Positions 8,120 through 15,634 of a DNA stretch of 44,371 nt are shown in pieces (the stretch's first letter is position 1; every line of letters starts with the position of its first letter). This stretch comes from Bacillota bacterium (GTDB lineage: Bacteria > Bacillota > Clostridia > Oscillospirales > Ruminococcaceae). The translations under genes and the position numbers were made by a program. The notes under the pieces were generated by a model, which searched no databases, was not told where the DNA came from, and was given only the letters and a program-made list of their open reading frames with translations. The DNA is taken from contig JAEYXR010000071.1 of assembly GCA_023431215.1 (NCBI GenBank), positions 1 to 44,371 of the forward strand. The letters are read 5' to 3'.

Positions 8120-8134
8120 TGTGACGTAGTTACA
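8120..8134. promoter_or_regulatory. Near-palindrome in the yeeE promoter
   Basis: TGTGACGTAGTTACA has half-sites TGTGAC and TGTAAC matching at five of six positions around a 3-bp centre. Downstream on the minus strand, TATACT (about 8092-8097) could be the -10 of the yeeE operon. It could be an extra regulator site; no protein is assigned. Confidence 0.3.
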
Positions 8135-8170
8135 CTTAAAAAATGATATAAAAAAGAGATGATAGACTAA

Positions 8171-8193
8171 AATTTGCATCTGATTTGCAAATT
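8171..8193. promoter_or_regulatory. Operator copy 1, AATTTGC-N9-GCAAATT
   Basis: A perfect 7-bp inverted repeat with a 9-bp spacer, directly upstream of the -35 of the regulator gene. The same repeat and spacer recur at 8226-8248, 55 bp centre to centre (about five helical turns). It is the likely site for the Fur/Zur-type protein encoded next to it and may also act on the divergent yeeE operon. Confidence 0.65.
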
Positions 8194-8195
8194 GC

Positions 8196-8225
8196 TTGAC
8201 TTTATTCTTTTATCTATGATATTAT
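8196..8225 (+). promoter_or_regulatory. Sigma-A promoter of the zinc-regulator gene
   Basis: TTGACT at 8196-8201 and TATTAT at 8220-8225 have an 18-bp spacer (an overlapping TATAAT lies at 8223-8228). The promoter is bracketed by the two operators. Transcription would start near 8232, inside operator 2, which makes repression by bound regulator likely and makes ATG at 8235 an unlikely start. Confidence 0.65.
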
Positions 8226-8248
8226 AATTTGCGAATGAATTGCAAATT
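8226..8248. promoter_or_regulatory. Operator copy 2, AATTTGC-N9-GCAAATT
   Basis: The same 7-9-7 inverted repeat as at 8171, overlapping the -10 edge and the predicted transcription start. Occupancy here would block the promoter and give autoregulation of the downstream operon. Confidence 0.65.
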
Positions 8249-8261
8249 GGGGGCTTTTGGA

Positions 8262-8651
8262 TTGACAAATTATCAAACGGCACAGCGAAAATTACTGATG
8301 GAATTTTTACGCTCAAACCCCGACCAGCAATTTTCTGCCAAACAAATTTTAGGCGCCATTAGTGACTCCTCCATCAGCCTGAGTGCTGTTTACCGCAACC
8401 TTGGTGCGTTAGAAGGAGAGGGCTTGGTGAATCGGTTTTCTAAAGAAGGCAGCCGCGAGGCTTTTTATCAATATACCAATGGAGATATTTGCCGAAACAG
8501 TATTCATCTCAACTGCACAAAGTGTAATAAAACATTTCATATGAGCACCAAAGAGATGGAAAAGATGATGGATGGAGTTTTTGAAAGTGATGGTTTTGAA
8601 ATTAATAAAATAAAAACCATTTTGTATGGTGTTTGCAAAGAGTGTAAATAA
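8262..8651 (+). CDS. Fur-family metal regulator, probably Zur-like
   Basis: A protein of 129 residues from TTG at 8262 (MTNYQTAQRKLLMEFLRSNP), with TTGGGGGC about 9 bp before it. ATG at 8235 is rejected because it lies almost at the predicted transcript start and inside operator 2. The N-terminal winged helix (FSAKQILGAI, SLSAVYRNLGALEGEGLV) and C-terminal dimerisation part (HLNCTKCNKTFHM and VCKECK) give two CxxC pairs for the structural zinc. Fur-family repressors sense Fe, Zn, Mn or peroxide. Zinc is inferred from the downstream znuABC genes and their His-rich binding protein. Confidence 0.85.
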   Translation: MTNYQTAQRKLLMEFLRSNPDQQFSAKQILGAISDSSISLSAVYRNLGALEGEGLVNRFSKEGSREAFYQYTNGDICRNSIHLNCTKCNKTFHMSTKEMEKMMDGVFESDGFEINKIKTILYGVCKECK

Positions 8652-8680
8652 ACGTGTCCAAATGAGAAAGGGGAAAAGAA

Positions 8681-8977
8681 ATGCTCAAGCATAAAAAACT
8701 GCTGGCAGCCTTTGCCTGTGTGGCAATGGTGTTTGTCATTTTCTTTTCCATTTTCTTTCTTGCGTTGGAATATAATCACCAATGTGTAGGAGAAGACTGC
8801 CAAATATGTCTTGAAATAAAAGGCTGCACACAGGTGCTGCGGTCCCTGGGGTTAACTGCTGCAGTACTGCTGTCTATCGCGTCAGTGATTGGCTTTTTGG
8901 GTATTTGTGCAGCACACAAGGCACTTCTTAGTGCATCTTATACTTTGGTTTCATTAAAGGTAAAGCTTTCAAATTAA
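8681..8977 (+). CDS. Small membrane protein with CxxxxCxxC motif, zinc-locus associated
   Basis: A 98-residue protein that I cannot assign to a characterised family. An N-terminal hydrophobic helix (residues 9-28) is followed by HQCVGEDCQICLEIKGC, then a second helix (about 58-78). The Cys/His-rich part between the helices probably faces outward and could bind zinc. AAAGGGGAAAAGAA precedes the ATG. It lies 29 bp after the regulator gene and before znuA, so a zinc-linked role is likely by context only. A hairpin follows the stop. Confidence 0.7.
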   Translation: MLKHKKLLAAFACVAMVFVIFFSIFFLALEYNHQCVGEDCQICLEIKGCTQVLRSLGLTAAVLLSIASVIGFLGICAAHKALLSASYTLVSLKVKLSN

Positions 8978-8989
8978 ATAACAATGATG

Positions 8990-9046
8990 ACAAGGGAAAC
9001 GTCTGCCTTTAAGGTAGGCCTGCTTTTTAGCGCTCCCTTGTATTTT
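8990..9046 (+). terminator. Hairpin between small membrane protein gene and znuA
   Basis: The outer stem ACAAGGGA/TCCCTTGT encloses a smaller GCCT/AGGC hairpin, and ATTTTTG follows. It could be a partial terminator or attenuator that sets the ratio of regulator to transporter transcripts. A known riboswitch class was not recognised. Confidence 0.5.
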
Positions 9047-9147
9047 TGCGCCTTTTTTGGTGGTGTCAACATGTTCAGAGTAGGTTTTAAGCAAAACATG
9101 ACAGGCATGCAGAAAAAGGCATTTTAAAATTTTGGAGGCTTTTAAAA

Positions 9148-10203
9148 ATGAAAAAACAAGTAGCCTACCTTTTGGCGGCACTGCTGATAACAGGACTTTT
9201 ATCTGCCTGCGCCAATGCGCCCGACAACGCAGGCAATACAGATAATACAAAAAAGATAAAAATAGTAAGCACAATATTCCCCCAATATGACTGGACAAAA
9301 CAAATCATCGGTGAAAATGCTGACAATGTGGAAATGACACTTCTGTTGGATAACGGGGTTGATTTACACAGCTTTCAGCCCACAGCCGATGATATTATTA
9401 AAATTTCTACCTGCGATCTGTTTATTTACGTTGGAGGAGAATCTGACAGCTGGGTAGAAAGCGCTTTAAAAAGTGCGTCCAATGAAAATATGGTGGTCAT
9501 CAATTTGTTGGAAACGCTGGGGGATGCAGCAAAAGCGGAAGAACTGGTAGAGGGTATGGAAGCAGACGAGCACCATCATCATGAAGGGGAAGGTCAAGAG
9601 GAACACCATGATGAGCACAGCCATGAAGACGAGCATCAGGAAGAGCATGACCATGACGGTGATATGGAATATGATGAACATATTTGGTTGTCTCTTCAAA
9701 ATGCACAAACACTATGCCGCCACATAGCAGCACGGCTTTGCGAAATAGACAGTCAGCATGCCCAAGTGTATACTGCCAACGCCGACGCATATATCCAGCG
9801 TTTGGGTGATTTGGATACCCGGTACCACCAGATGGTAGAATCGGCAGCTTACAACACAATGCTGTTTGGAGACAGGTTCCCATTCCGCTATCTGGCAGAT
9901 GATTATGGGCTTTCTTACTATGCTGCCTTTGCCGGCTGCTCGGCAGAGACAGAAGCAAGCTTTGAAACAATTTCGTTCCTTTCTAACAAAGTTGACGAAC
10001 TGGGGTTAAAGTCTGTTTTGACCATTGACGGAACGCAGCATAAAATTGCACAGACCATTATAGAAAATACCCGGCAAAAGGATCAGAGGGTGCTCACACT
10101 AAATTCCATGCAATCAATTACCACCAAAGAGGTGCAAAACGGTATGGATTATTTGTCTGTAATGGAGCAGAACCTTGCAGTCCTTAGGGACGCATTAAAT
10201 TAA
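9148..10203 (+). CDS. znuA: Zinc ABC transporter, substrate-binding lipoprotein
   Basis: A protein of 351 residues with a lipoprotein signal peptide (LLSAC, Cys21). The cluster A-1 fold has IVSTIFPQYDW near residue 40, H74 in DLHSFQPT, a His/Glu/Asp-rich loop at about 139-178 with some 14 histidines, H178 in EHIWLSLQNA, and DGTQHK near the end. The charged His loop is typical of zinc, not manganese, binding proteins. Membrane-anchored outside the cell, it hands zinc to ZnuB. GGAGG lies 12 bp before the ATG. It is followed at 11 bp by the ATPase gene. Confidence 0.93.
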   Translation: MKKQVAYLLAALLITGLLSACANAPDNAGNTDNTKKIKIVSTIFPQYDWTKQIIGENADNVEMTLLLDNGVDLHSFQPTADDIIKISTCDLFIYVGGESDSWVESALKSASNENMVVINLLETLGDAAKAEELVEGMEADEHHHHEGEGQEEHHDEHSHEDEHQEEHDHDGDMEYDEHIWLSLQNAQTLCRHIAARLCEIDSQHAQVYTANADAYIQRLGDLDTRYHQMVESAAYNTMLFGDRFPFRYLADDYGLSYYAAFAGCSAETEASFETISFLSNKVDELGLKSVLTIDGTQHKIAQTIIENTRQKDQRVLTLNSMQSITTKEVQNGMDYLSVMEQNLAVLRDALN

Positions 10204-10214
10204 GGAGGCGAAAA

Positions 10215-10925
10215 ATGGCTCAGTTAACCTGCAATCATCTCACCTTGGGGTACGACGGAAAAATAGTGCTGCAAGATGTAAGCTTTTGTGTAAACAGCGG
10301 CGATTATCTTTGCATTGTTGGCGAAAACGGATCGGGAAAAAGCACCTTGATGAAGGCTATTTTAAACCTACACCCCACCATAAAGGGAGAGGTGCTTACA
10401 GGACAGGGGCTGAAGCCTTCTGAAATTGGGTATCTTCCCCAGCAAACTGTGGTACAAAAGGATTTTCCGGCTTCGGTTTGGGAGATTGTCCTGTCCGGCT
10501 GTCTCAACCGGTGTGGGCTCAGACCCTTTTACAACCGGGAAGAAAAACAGCTTGCCCTGAGCAATCTTGAAAAAATGGGGATTTCCCATTTGTCCAAGCG
10601 CTGCTACAGAGATTTGTCCGGTGGTCAGCAGCAGCGTGTGCTGTTGGCAAGGGCGCTTTGTGCAACAGGAAAAATGCTGCTGCTGGACGAGCCGGTTTCC
10701 GGCCTTGACCCCAAAGCGATGGCAGAGATGTATGACCTGATACACAATCTTCACCGGGAGGGCATCACCATCATCATGATTTCTCATGATGTTCGCGCTG
10801 CCGTGCGGTATGCAACACACATGCTACACATTGGCAGCCCCACTTTTTTTGGCACCAAAGAAGAATATCTAAACAGCGATATGGCCAATCTCCACTCTTA
10901 CTTTAAGGGAGGTGAGCAGCAATGA
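10215..10925 (+). CDS. znuC: Zinc ABC transporter, ATP-binding protein
   Basis: A 236-residue ABC ATPase: Walker A GENGSGKST (residues 36-44), Q-loop in YLPQQ, signature LSGGQQQRV, Walker B MLLLDEPVSGLD, and H-loop ISHDVRAA. AAGGAGG precedes the ATG. The stop overlaps the start of the permease gene by 4 bp (ATGA), so the two are translationally coupled. It drives zinc import with ZnuA and ZnuB at the inner face of the membrane. Confidence 0.94.
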   Translation: MAQLTCNHLTLGYDGKIVLQDVSFCVNSGDYLCIVGENGSGKSTLMKAILNLHPTIKGEVLTGQGLKPSEIGYLPQQTVVQKDFPASVWEIVLSGCLNRCGLRPFYNREEKQLALSNLEKMGISHLSKRCYRDLSGGQQQRVLLARALCATGKMLLLDEPVSGLDPKAMAEMYDLIHNLHREGITIIMISHDVRAAVRYATHMLHIGSPTFFGTKEEYLNSDMANLHSYFKGGEQQ

Positions 10926-11776
10926 GCGTACTGCTGGATAAGCTGGTGCTGTATTTTGAATATCCTTTTGTGCGGTATGCACTGATTGTGGGTATTCTTA
11001 TTGCCTTATGTTCTTCTCTTTTGGGTGTAACCTTGGTGCTCAAGAGATTTTCCTTCATTGGGGACGGCCTTTCTCATGTTGCCTTTGGAGGAATTGCCAT
11101 TGCCTCGGTGCTTAACCTTAGCAACCAAATGCTATTGGTGCTGCCCATTACCATTCTTTGTGCTGTTTTGCTGCTGCGCACCGGCCAAAACGCCCAAATA
11201 AAGGGCGATGCGGCGGTGGCGATGATATCGGTAGGAGCATTGGCAATTGGATATTTGCTGATGAATGTCTTTTCGGCATCTTCAAACCTTTCTGGAGACG
11301 TATGCACCACTCTGTTTGGGTCAACCTCTATTTTAACGCTGAGCAAAACAGAGGTTTGGCTGAGTGTTGCCCTTTCTGCAGTAGTAATTGCAGTATTTTT
11401 ATTGTTTTATCATAAAATTTTTGCCGTAACATTTGACGAAACCTTTGCAAGTGCAACAGGAATCAATGCAGGTGCTTATAATCTGCTCATTGCGGTTGTA
11501 GTTGCCATTGTTATTGTACTTGCCATGAATCTTGTGGGTTCTCTGCTCATATCGGCACTGGTTATTTTTCCTGCTCTTTCTGCCATGCGGGTATTTAAAA
11601 ACTTTAAAGCTGTTATCTTGTTTTCGGCTGTTTTGTCGGTGGTCTGTGCAGCTTTGGGGATACTTATTTCAATTCTTGCCGGTACCCCGGTAGGCTCTAC
11701 CATTGTGGCAGTAGATATTATAGCATTTGGGATAAGCTTTTTTGCCGGCAAAATTGCGGGAGGTGCACAAAGATGA
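10922..11776 (+). CDS. znuB: Zinc ABC transporter, permease
   Basis: A 284-residue membrane protein of the ABC-3 permease family with about eight hydrophobic helices. Typical parts are LVLKRFSFIGDGLSHVAFGG near residue 40, FDETFASATGINAG near 170, and LVGSLLISALVIFPALSAM near 205. It forms the membrane channel for zinc. It overlaps znuC upstream and the lipoprotein gene downstream by 4 bp each, so all four genes are read as one unit. Confidence 0.93.
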   Translation: MSVLLDKLVLYFEYPFVRYALIVGILIALCSSLLGVTLVLKRFSFIGDGLSHVAFGGIAIASVLNLSNQMLLVLPITILCAVLLLRTGQNAQIKGDAAVAMISVGALAIGYLLMNVFSASSNLSGDVCTTLFGSTSILTLSKTEVWLSVALSAVVIAVFLLFYHKIFAVTFDETFASATGINAGAYNLLIAVVVAIVIVLAMNLVGSLLISALVIFPALSAMRVFKNFKAVILFSAVLSVVCAALGILISILAGTPVGSTIVAVDIIAFGISFFAGKIAGGAQR

Positions 11777-12306
11777 AAAAATCAGTTTGTGTCATTTTTG
11801 TTGTTATGGGCATGCTTCTGGTTTTCTCCGGCTGTTCTGACCCAAAAGCTCCTATACAACAAAGCTCCATAGGTAGTAGCATCCTGTCGTCAAGCAGTTC
11901 TGAAGCTGCTTTATCCAAAGAAAATGCCCCGGAAGAAAGTGATGTCGACATAGCCATAGACATTGACATTGACTTAACCAAGTTAAGTAGCACCATGATT
12001 TTTTCTGAGATTTATAATATTATGATGAATCCAACAGATTATCTGGGAAAAACAATCAGAATGGAGGGTACCTTTAAGGTTTACCCCATTCCGGAGCTGG
12101 AAAGAAACTGTTATGTGGTGGTTGTGCCGGATGCAACCGCCTGCTGTGAACAGGGCTTTGAGTTTCAGTGGGAAGGTGAGCACCGCTACCCGGAAGATTA
12201 TCCTGCAGAGCTAAGTGAAATACAAATTACCGGTGTTCTGGATTCCTATATAGCAGAGGACTATCCCTATTACTATTTACTGGTTGATGATATCATAATG
12301 AAATAA
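11773..12306 (+). CDS. Lipoprotein of the zinc operon, OB-like domain with CC motif
   Basis: A protein of 177 residues with a lipoprotein signal (LVFSGC). Residues 25-70 are a Ser/Asp-rich spacer with alternating IDIDIDI. Residues 80-177 are compact: NPTDYLGKTIRMEGTF, YVVVVPDATACCEQG, EITGVLDSY-type strands. This resembles the C-terminal domain of YcgQ/DUF1980-type proteins, which have a CC pair after a similar core; the similarity is by eye only. The 4-bp overlap with znuB ties it to zinc uptake, perhaps as an accessory metal-binding protein. No enzymatic function is claimed. Confidence 0.75.
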   Translation: MKKSVCVIFVVMGMLLVFSGCSDPKAPIQQSSIGSSILSSSSSEAALSKENAPEESDVDIAIDIDIDLTKLSSTMIFSEIYNIMMNPTDYLGKTIRMEGTFKVYPIPELERNCYVVVVPDATACCEQGFEFQWEGEHRYPEDYPAELSEIQITGVLDSYIAEDYPYYYLLVDDIIMK

Positions 12307-12332
12307 AGACCCTATTTTTCACAGTACAAGAT

Positions 12333-12374
12333 AAAAGCCCTGCAGCTCCGTTTAGGATTTCTGCAGGGCTTTTT
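12333..12374. terminator. Bidirectional terminator between zinc operon and phosphosignalling operon
   Basis: A 13-bp perfect stem AAAAGCCCTGCAG/CTGCAGGGCTTTT has a 15-nt loop and T/A runs on both sides. It lies between convergent operons and probably serves both. Confidence 0.9.
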
Positions 12375-12391
12375 GATCATTAGCTTTAGAT

Positions 12392-13087
12392 TTACTTTTG
12401 TTTTATCATACAGCATAGCAGGGTTGCATTGTCCGAAACAGGAGACTGACGTTGGGTTAAGCGTAAGGCCAGCCTTTCGCACCAATCTTTGGCGTGGGAG
12501 GACTGCACAAGCTCCAACAGCATCTCTGCTTCATACAGAAGCTCCCAAGCGCCATCTGTACACAAGAGTACCGCATCACCTGGAGTAAGGGGAATTTTGG
12601 GGGAAAAACGAGGCTTGGGCTGCTTTTCAGACCCAATGACGGACAACAGTCTATTTCTATCGGGACTGGAGCGAATTTGCTCTTGGCTTAATTCTCCCAA
12701 CGAGACCATCATTTGGGGGACAGAATCATCTAAAGACTGATAAACAATACAGCCATTGCGAAAGACATAGGCGCGGGTATCGCCAATTGTAACACATTGC
12801 AGCACATCATGATAAAAATAGGCTGCTGCCAAGGTGGAAAAGGCTCCCTTTTGCAGTTCCAATACCAGCTGGTTTGCATGTGCAAAATCTGCGGCGGGGT
12901 CACACCGGTAAACACCCTGCATTAAAGTGTCTACACATAGCTGAGAAGCAGCTTTTCCATCTGCGTGCCCCCCAAGACCATCTGCTGCTGCCATTAAGCC
13001 GATACCATCTTCAAACAGACAATCGGCACTGTCCTCATTGACGCTTCGGCCGCCCGGGGTAGTATAGAGGTGGCAGTCATATGTCAT
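12392..13087 (-). CDS. PP2C-type Ser/Thr phosphatase (second copy in operon)
   Basis: A 231-residue PPM phosphatase. Metal-site motifs are RSVNEDS (residues 14-20), AADGLGGHADG (35-44), TIGDTRAYVF, LLCTDGAWELL and SDNATLL. It removes phosphate from Ser/Thr and presumably opposes the kinase at 15635-17923. It is the last gene of the operon: its ATG overlaps the protease stop (ATGA), and the terminator at 12333-12374 follows. No membrane segment is seen, so it is cytosolic. It differs clearly from the other PP2C at 14253, so this is not a recent duplication. Confidence 0.88.
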   Translation of the reverse strand: MTYDCHLYTTPGGRSVNEDSADCLFEDGIGLMAAADGLGGHADGKAASQLCVDTLMQGVYRCDPAADFAHANQLVLELQKGAFSTLAAAYFYHDVLQCVTIGDTRAYVFRNGCIVYQSLDDSVPQMMVSLGELSQEQIRSSPDRNRLLSVIGSEKQPKPRFSPKIPLTPGDAVLLCTDGAWELLYEAEMLLELVQSSHAKDWCERLALRLTQRQSPVSDNATLLCCMIKQK

Positions 13088-14247
13088 GATTCTGCAACCA
13101 CCTTAAAGGAGTTAGCCCGTTCACCCAGCCAAAATACAGAGTTTAGTTCCAGTTTGACAGGGGTACCTTTTTCCAGCTTTTTGCCATCCACAAAGGTGCC
13201 GTAGGAGGAGCCAAGGTCTTCTATCCATAGGGAGCCATCTCGCAAGACAACAGAGCAGTGCGTACCGCTGACACCGGGACAATCCGAAGGATAAACCACA
13301 TTGCAGGATTGCGGGTTACGTCCCATACGAAGCTCTGGTGCTGGAGCAAACCGCTTTCCGTCCTGCACGCCGCCTGTGCCAAGTACAGATAAGGTACATA
13401 TAGTGGTATGAGCAGAAGTAGATTTTTTCAAAGAAGAACCGGTGCCGGAGCCTTTGCGCTTTAATATAAGGATTACCGCCGCTGCTGCTGCAACAGCCGC
13501 CACAACGATGATAATTACAGCAGGGGATAGCCCCTCTTCGGAGATGGTCATAGGGATAACACGGGAATCAACGCTGTAAACCAGTTCGTCAATTACAACG
13601 GCATAGTTGGCTTGGGCGCTGCCTTTACTGACAGAAAAGGTATTGATACCCACCACACGTCCCTTTTCGTCCACCAAGGGACCGCCGGAGTTTCCGCCGT
13701 TGATGGTAAGGTCAAGATGATAACAGTCTACTTCATCAACTCTGGCTTTACGGGCAATGCCTCCCCTTGTAACAGTAATGTCCGAGGTATCATACTTCAT
13801 ATAGTCGTTGAGGGCAGAGGAGATGCCGGGGTAACCAAGAGCATAAAAGGTGTTGCTGATATCTACATTTTCAGAAAGACACAGTTCCAGGGCTTTGCGC
13901 TCTGTGGTTGCTTCCGGCAGCCTAAGAACTGCAAGGTCTTTTTTGTCATCCACCCAAAAAATTTGAGCATCCATAAAACGGTTAGCAGCAGCAGAAAAAT
14001 AAACCCGAGCGGTTTTGTTCCCGGCTTCATAATTATCTGCGATTACATGATAATTGGTGACAATAAAACTTACGGGCTTTCCTTTTTCGCCAATGGCAAA
14101 CCCTGACCCTGTGCCGCCGGAGCTTGCCACCATTACTACTCCATCTATGGCGTTTCTGGCGCTGTCTGCTGCAATGGCGGCCTGAGGATAAAGCAGTATA
14201 ACCGAAAGGAGCATCAGAGAAAGAATTTTAAGCACTTTCTTTTTCAT
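13084..14247 (-). CDS. Membrane-anchored trypsin-like protease with cytosolic FHA domain
   Basis: A protein of 387 residues. A signal peptide (1-26, cleavage after AIAA) leads to an HtrA-like S1 protease domain with catalytic H67 (NYHVIAD), D104 (KKDLAVL) and S187 (NGGNSGGPL). A transmembrane helix spans 242-263 and is followed by KRK (stop-transfer). An FHA domain at about 305-385 has MGRNPQSCNVVYP, VSGTHCSV and SSYGTFVDG, so the phosphothreonine-binding Arg, Ser and His are kept. Thus the protease is outside and the phosphopeptide reader inside. No PDZ domain is present. It lies 5 bp after one PP2C gene and overlaps the other. Confidence 0.88.
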   Translation of the reverse strand: MKKKVLKILSLMLLSVILLYPQAAIAADSARNAIDGVVMVASSGGTGSGFAIGEKGKPVSFIVTNYHVIADNYEAGNKTARVYFSAAANRFMDAQIFWVDDKKDLAVLRLPEATTERKALELCLSENVDISNTFYALGYPGISSALNDYMKYDTSDITVTRGGIARKARVDEVDCYHLDLTINGGNSGGPLVDEKGRVVGINTFSVSKGSAQANYAVVIDELVYSVDSRVIPMTISEEGLSPAVIIIVVAAVAAAAAVILILKRKGSGTGSSLKKSTSAHTTICTLSVLGTGGVQDGKRFAPAPELRMGRNPQSCNVVYPSDCPGVSGTHCSVVLRDGSLWIEDLGSSYGTFVDGKKLEKGTPVKLELNSVFWLGERANSFKVVAES

Positions 14248-14252
14248 TGTTT

Positions 14253-14984
14253 CTACCTCTTTTCGTCAAAGTGATAAACAAGAACCGTTGCATTGTCTTG
14301 ATCTGAAAGACCGGCATGTGCAATTTCCTCTATCATGATATCGGCAGATTGCTGCGCCGGAAGCCTTAGTGCCTCTTGTAAAAACTGCTCGGTTAAGGTT
14401 CGATATACGCCATCGGTGCAAAGCATGATACAATCGCCTGGCTGCAATATAAATCCGGTATGGGCAAGCTCCATACTTGCTAGCCCCCCCATGCCCAAAT
14501 AAGAGGTTAACCCTTGGGCTTGGGTGTAAACAGCTGACTTGCCGGTTCGTAAGCTGTGGCGAAGTGCTTTTGTCTGAGCATCGTGAAACCGGTTGATTTT
14601 GTACAGCTTACCGTTTCTATAAAGTGACATCATACTGTCGCCTACGGTGGCCCACCACATTTTATTCTGCAGAACAGCCAAGATACAAACGGTAGAACCG
14701 CTACCGGGGAGCTTATCATGGATAAGCCTGTCAGCGGCATCGGTAAGCTGCTCCAGTGTGATGGGTATCTGCTCTGGTGTTAGGGCTGCCGGCAAACCGT
14801 TGAGTATGGTACTTACTATAGTTTGTGCGGCCAAAGCACCATTTTTTAATCCTCCCATGCCATCAGCAATGACAGCAAGGGTCAGGTTATCTTCACGTTG
14901 GGGCGTCCAGCCAAAAGCATCCTGCTGGTCCAAACGGCAGCCTGTAATTTGTGCGTTACCTCTGCTGTTTTCCAATGTAAGCAC
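14253..14984 (-). CDS. PP2C-type Ser/Thr phosphatase (first copy in operon)
   Basis: A 243-residue PPM phosphatase with AVIADGMGGLKNGA (residues 37-50), WATVGDSMMSLYRNG, MLCTDGVYRTL and SDQDNATVLVYHFD. The N-terminal acid position is in CRLDQQDAFGW. GTG at 14984 is used; TTG at 14975 is an alternative with AGGCGG before it. It lies 3 bp after the FHA gene and 5 bp before the protease gene. It is a cytosolic partner or brake of the neighbouring kinase. Confidence 0.87.
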   Translation of the reverse strand: MLTLENSRGNAQITGCRLDQQDAFGWTPQREDNLTLAVIADGMGGLKNGALAAQTIVSTILNGLPAALTPEQIPITLEQLTDAADRLIHDKLPGSGSTVCILAVLQNKMWWATVGDSMMSLYRNGKLYKINRFHDAQTKALRHSLRTGKSAVYTQAQGLTSYLGMGGLASMELAHTGFILQPGDCIMLCTDGVYRTLTEQFLQEALRLPAQQSADIMIEEIAHAGLSDQDNATVLVYHFDEKR

Positions 14985-14987
14985 CGC

Positions 14988-15611
14988 CTATTCCCAACCA
15001 AAGCTGTCACTGCAAAAAGGGATAAACAAAAATTCTGTTGCACCAATTTGCAGCTTGTCATAACTCTTTAACTGTAACCCTGCGGTAACGAGAGCTCCAT
15101 TGACAAAAATATTGTCTCGGCACTGGGTGGCATCCAGCCAAAAGCTCCGGTTATTACGGTTATAGGCAACCACAAAATAGCTGTCACGGTGAAGCTCCAG
15201 CTCGTGTCCCAACGCAATATCATTGCTATCAGACCTGCCTATGTAACAACGGTCAACGGCAATGCGGTAATCCTTACCTCTTTTTTTACCCTTGATACAC
15301 ACCATCCAGCCCAAGGTTGGCAAAATACCGTTTTCTTGTAGATACAAGGGTATGGTAGCGTTTAACTGGTGGATTGGCAAAGTAGGCGGAATATTTTGGG
15401 AGGCGGCAGGTGATGTGGTAGGGAGGGGTACACCAACCGGTGCAGTGTGTGGAAACGTATTCTGTGGTGCGGTATGTGGAAAAGAAGTTTCTTTTTGCAC
15501 AGAAGTGGGGGGGATTCCTGCCAGAGGGCGGGTTTGACTGATACCTTGGCAGTAGGGGCAGGCAGCGCTTTTGGTTTCATCAAAGTAGTGCCCTTTTTCA
15601 CATTGCTTCAT
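14988..15611 (-). CDS. Zinc-ribbon plus FHA-like domain protein
   Basis: A protein of 207 residues. An N-terminal half zinc-ribbon (MKQCEKGHYFDETKSAACPYC) is followed by a Pro/Thr-rich linker (about 28-90) with many TP and TxP positions that could be kinase targets. The C-terminal FHA-like domain starts YIGRSDSNDIAL near residue 125. The usual VSRxH segment is replaced by LHRDSYFVV and a threonine-glycine region by CRDNIFVNG, so phosphopeptide binding may be lost or changed. AGGAGG lies 9 bp before the ATG. It is directly after the kinase gene (23 bp) and may be a substrate or scaffold. Confidence 0.8.
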   Translation of the reverse strand: MKQCEKGHYFDETKSAACPYCQGISQTRPLAGIPPTSVQKETSFPHTAPQNTFPHTAPVGVPLPTTSPAASQNIPPTLPIHQLNATIPLYLQENGILPTLGWMVCIKGKKRGKDYRIAVDRCYIGRSDSNDIALGHELELHRDSYFVVAYNRNNRSFWLDATQCRDNIFVNGALVTAGLQLKSYDKLQIGATEFLFIPFCSDSFGWE

Positions 15612-15634
15612 TGATTACCATCCTCCTGATACCC

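Noticed and set aside
8235..8651. Fur-type gene starting at ATG 8235
   Set aside because: The ATG lies in operator 2, almost at the predicted transcript start, so it has no room for a ribosome binding site. TTG 8262 has one and matches the usual family start.
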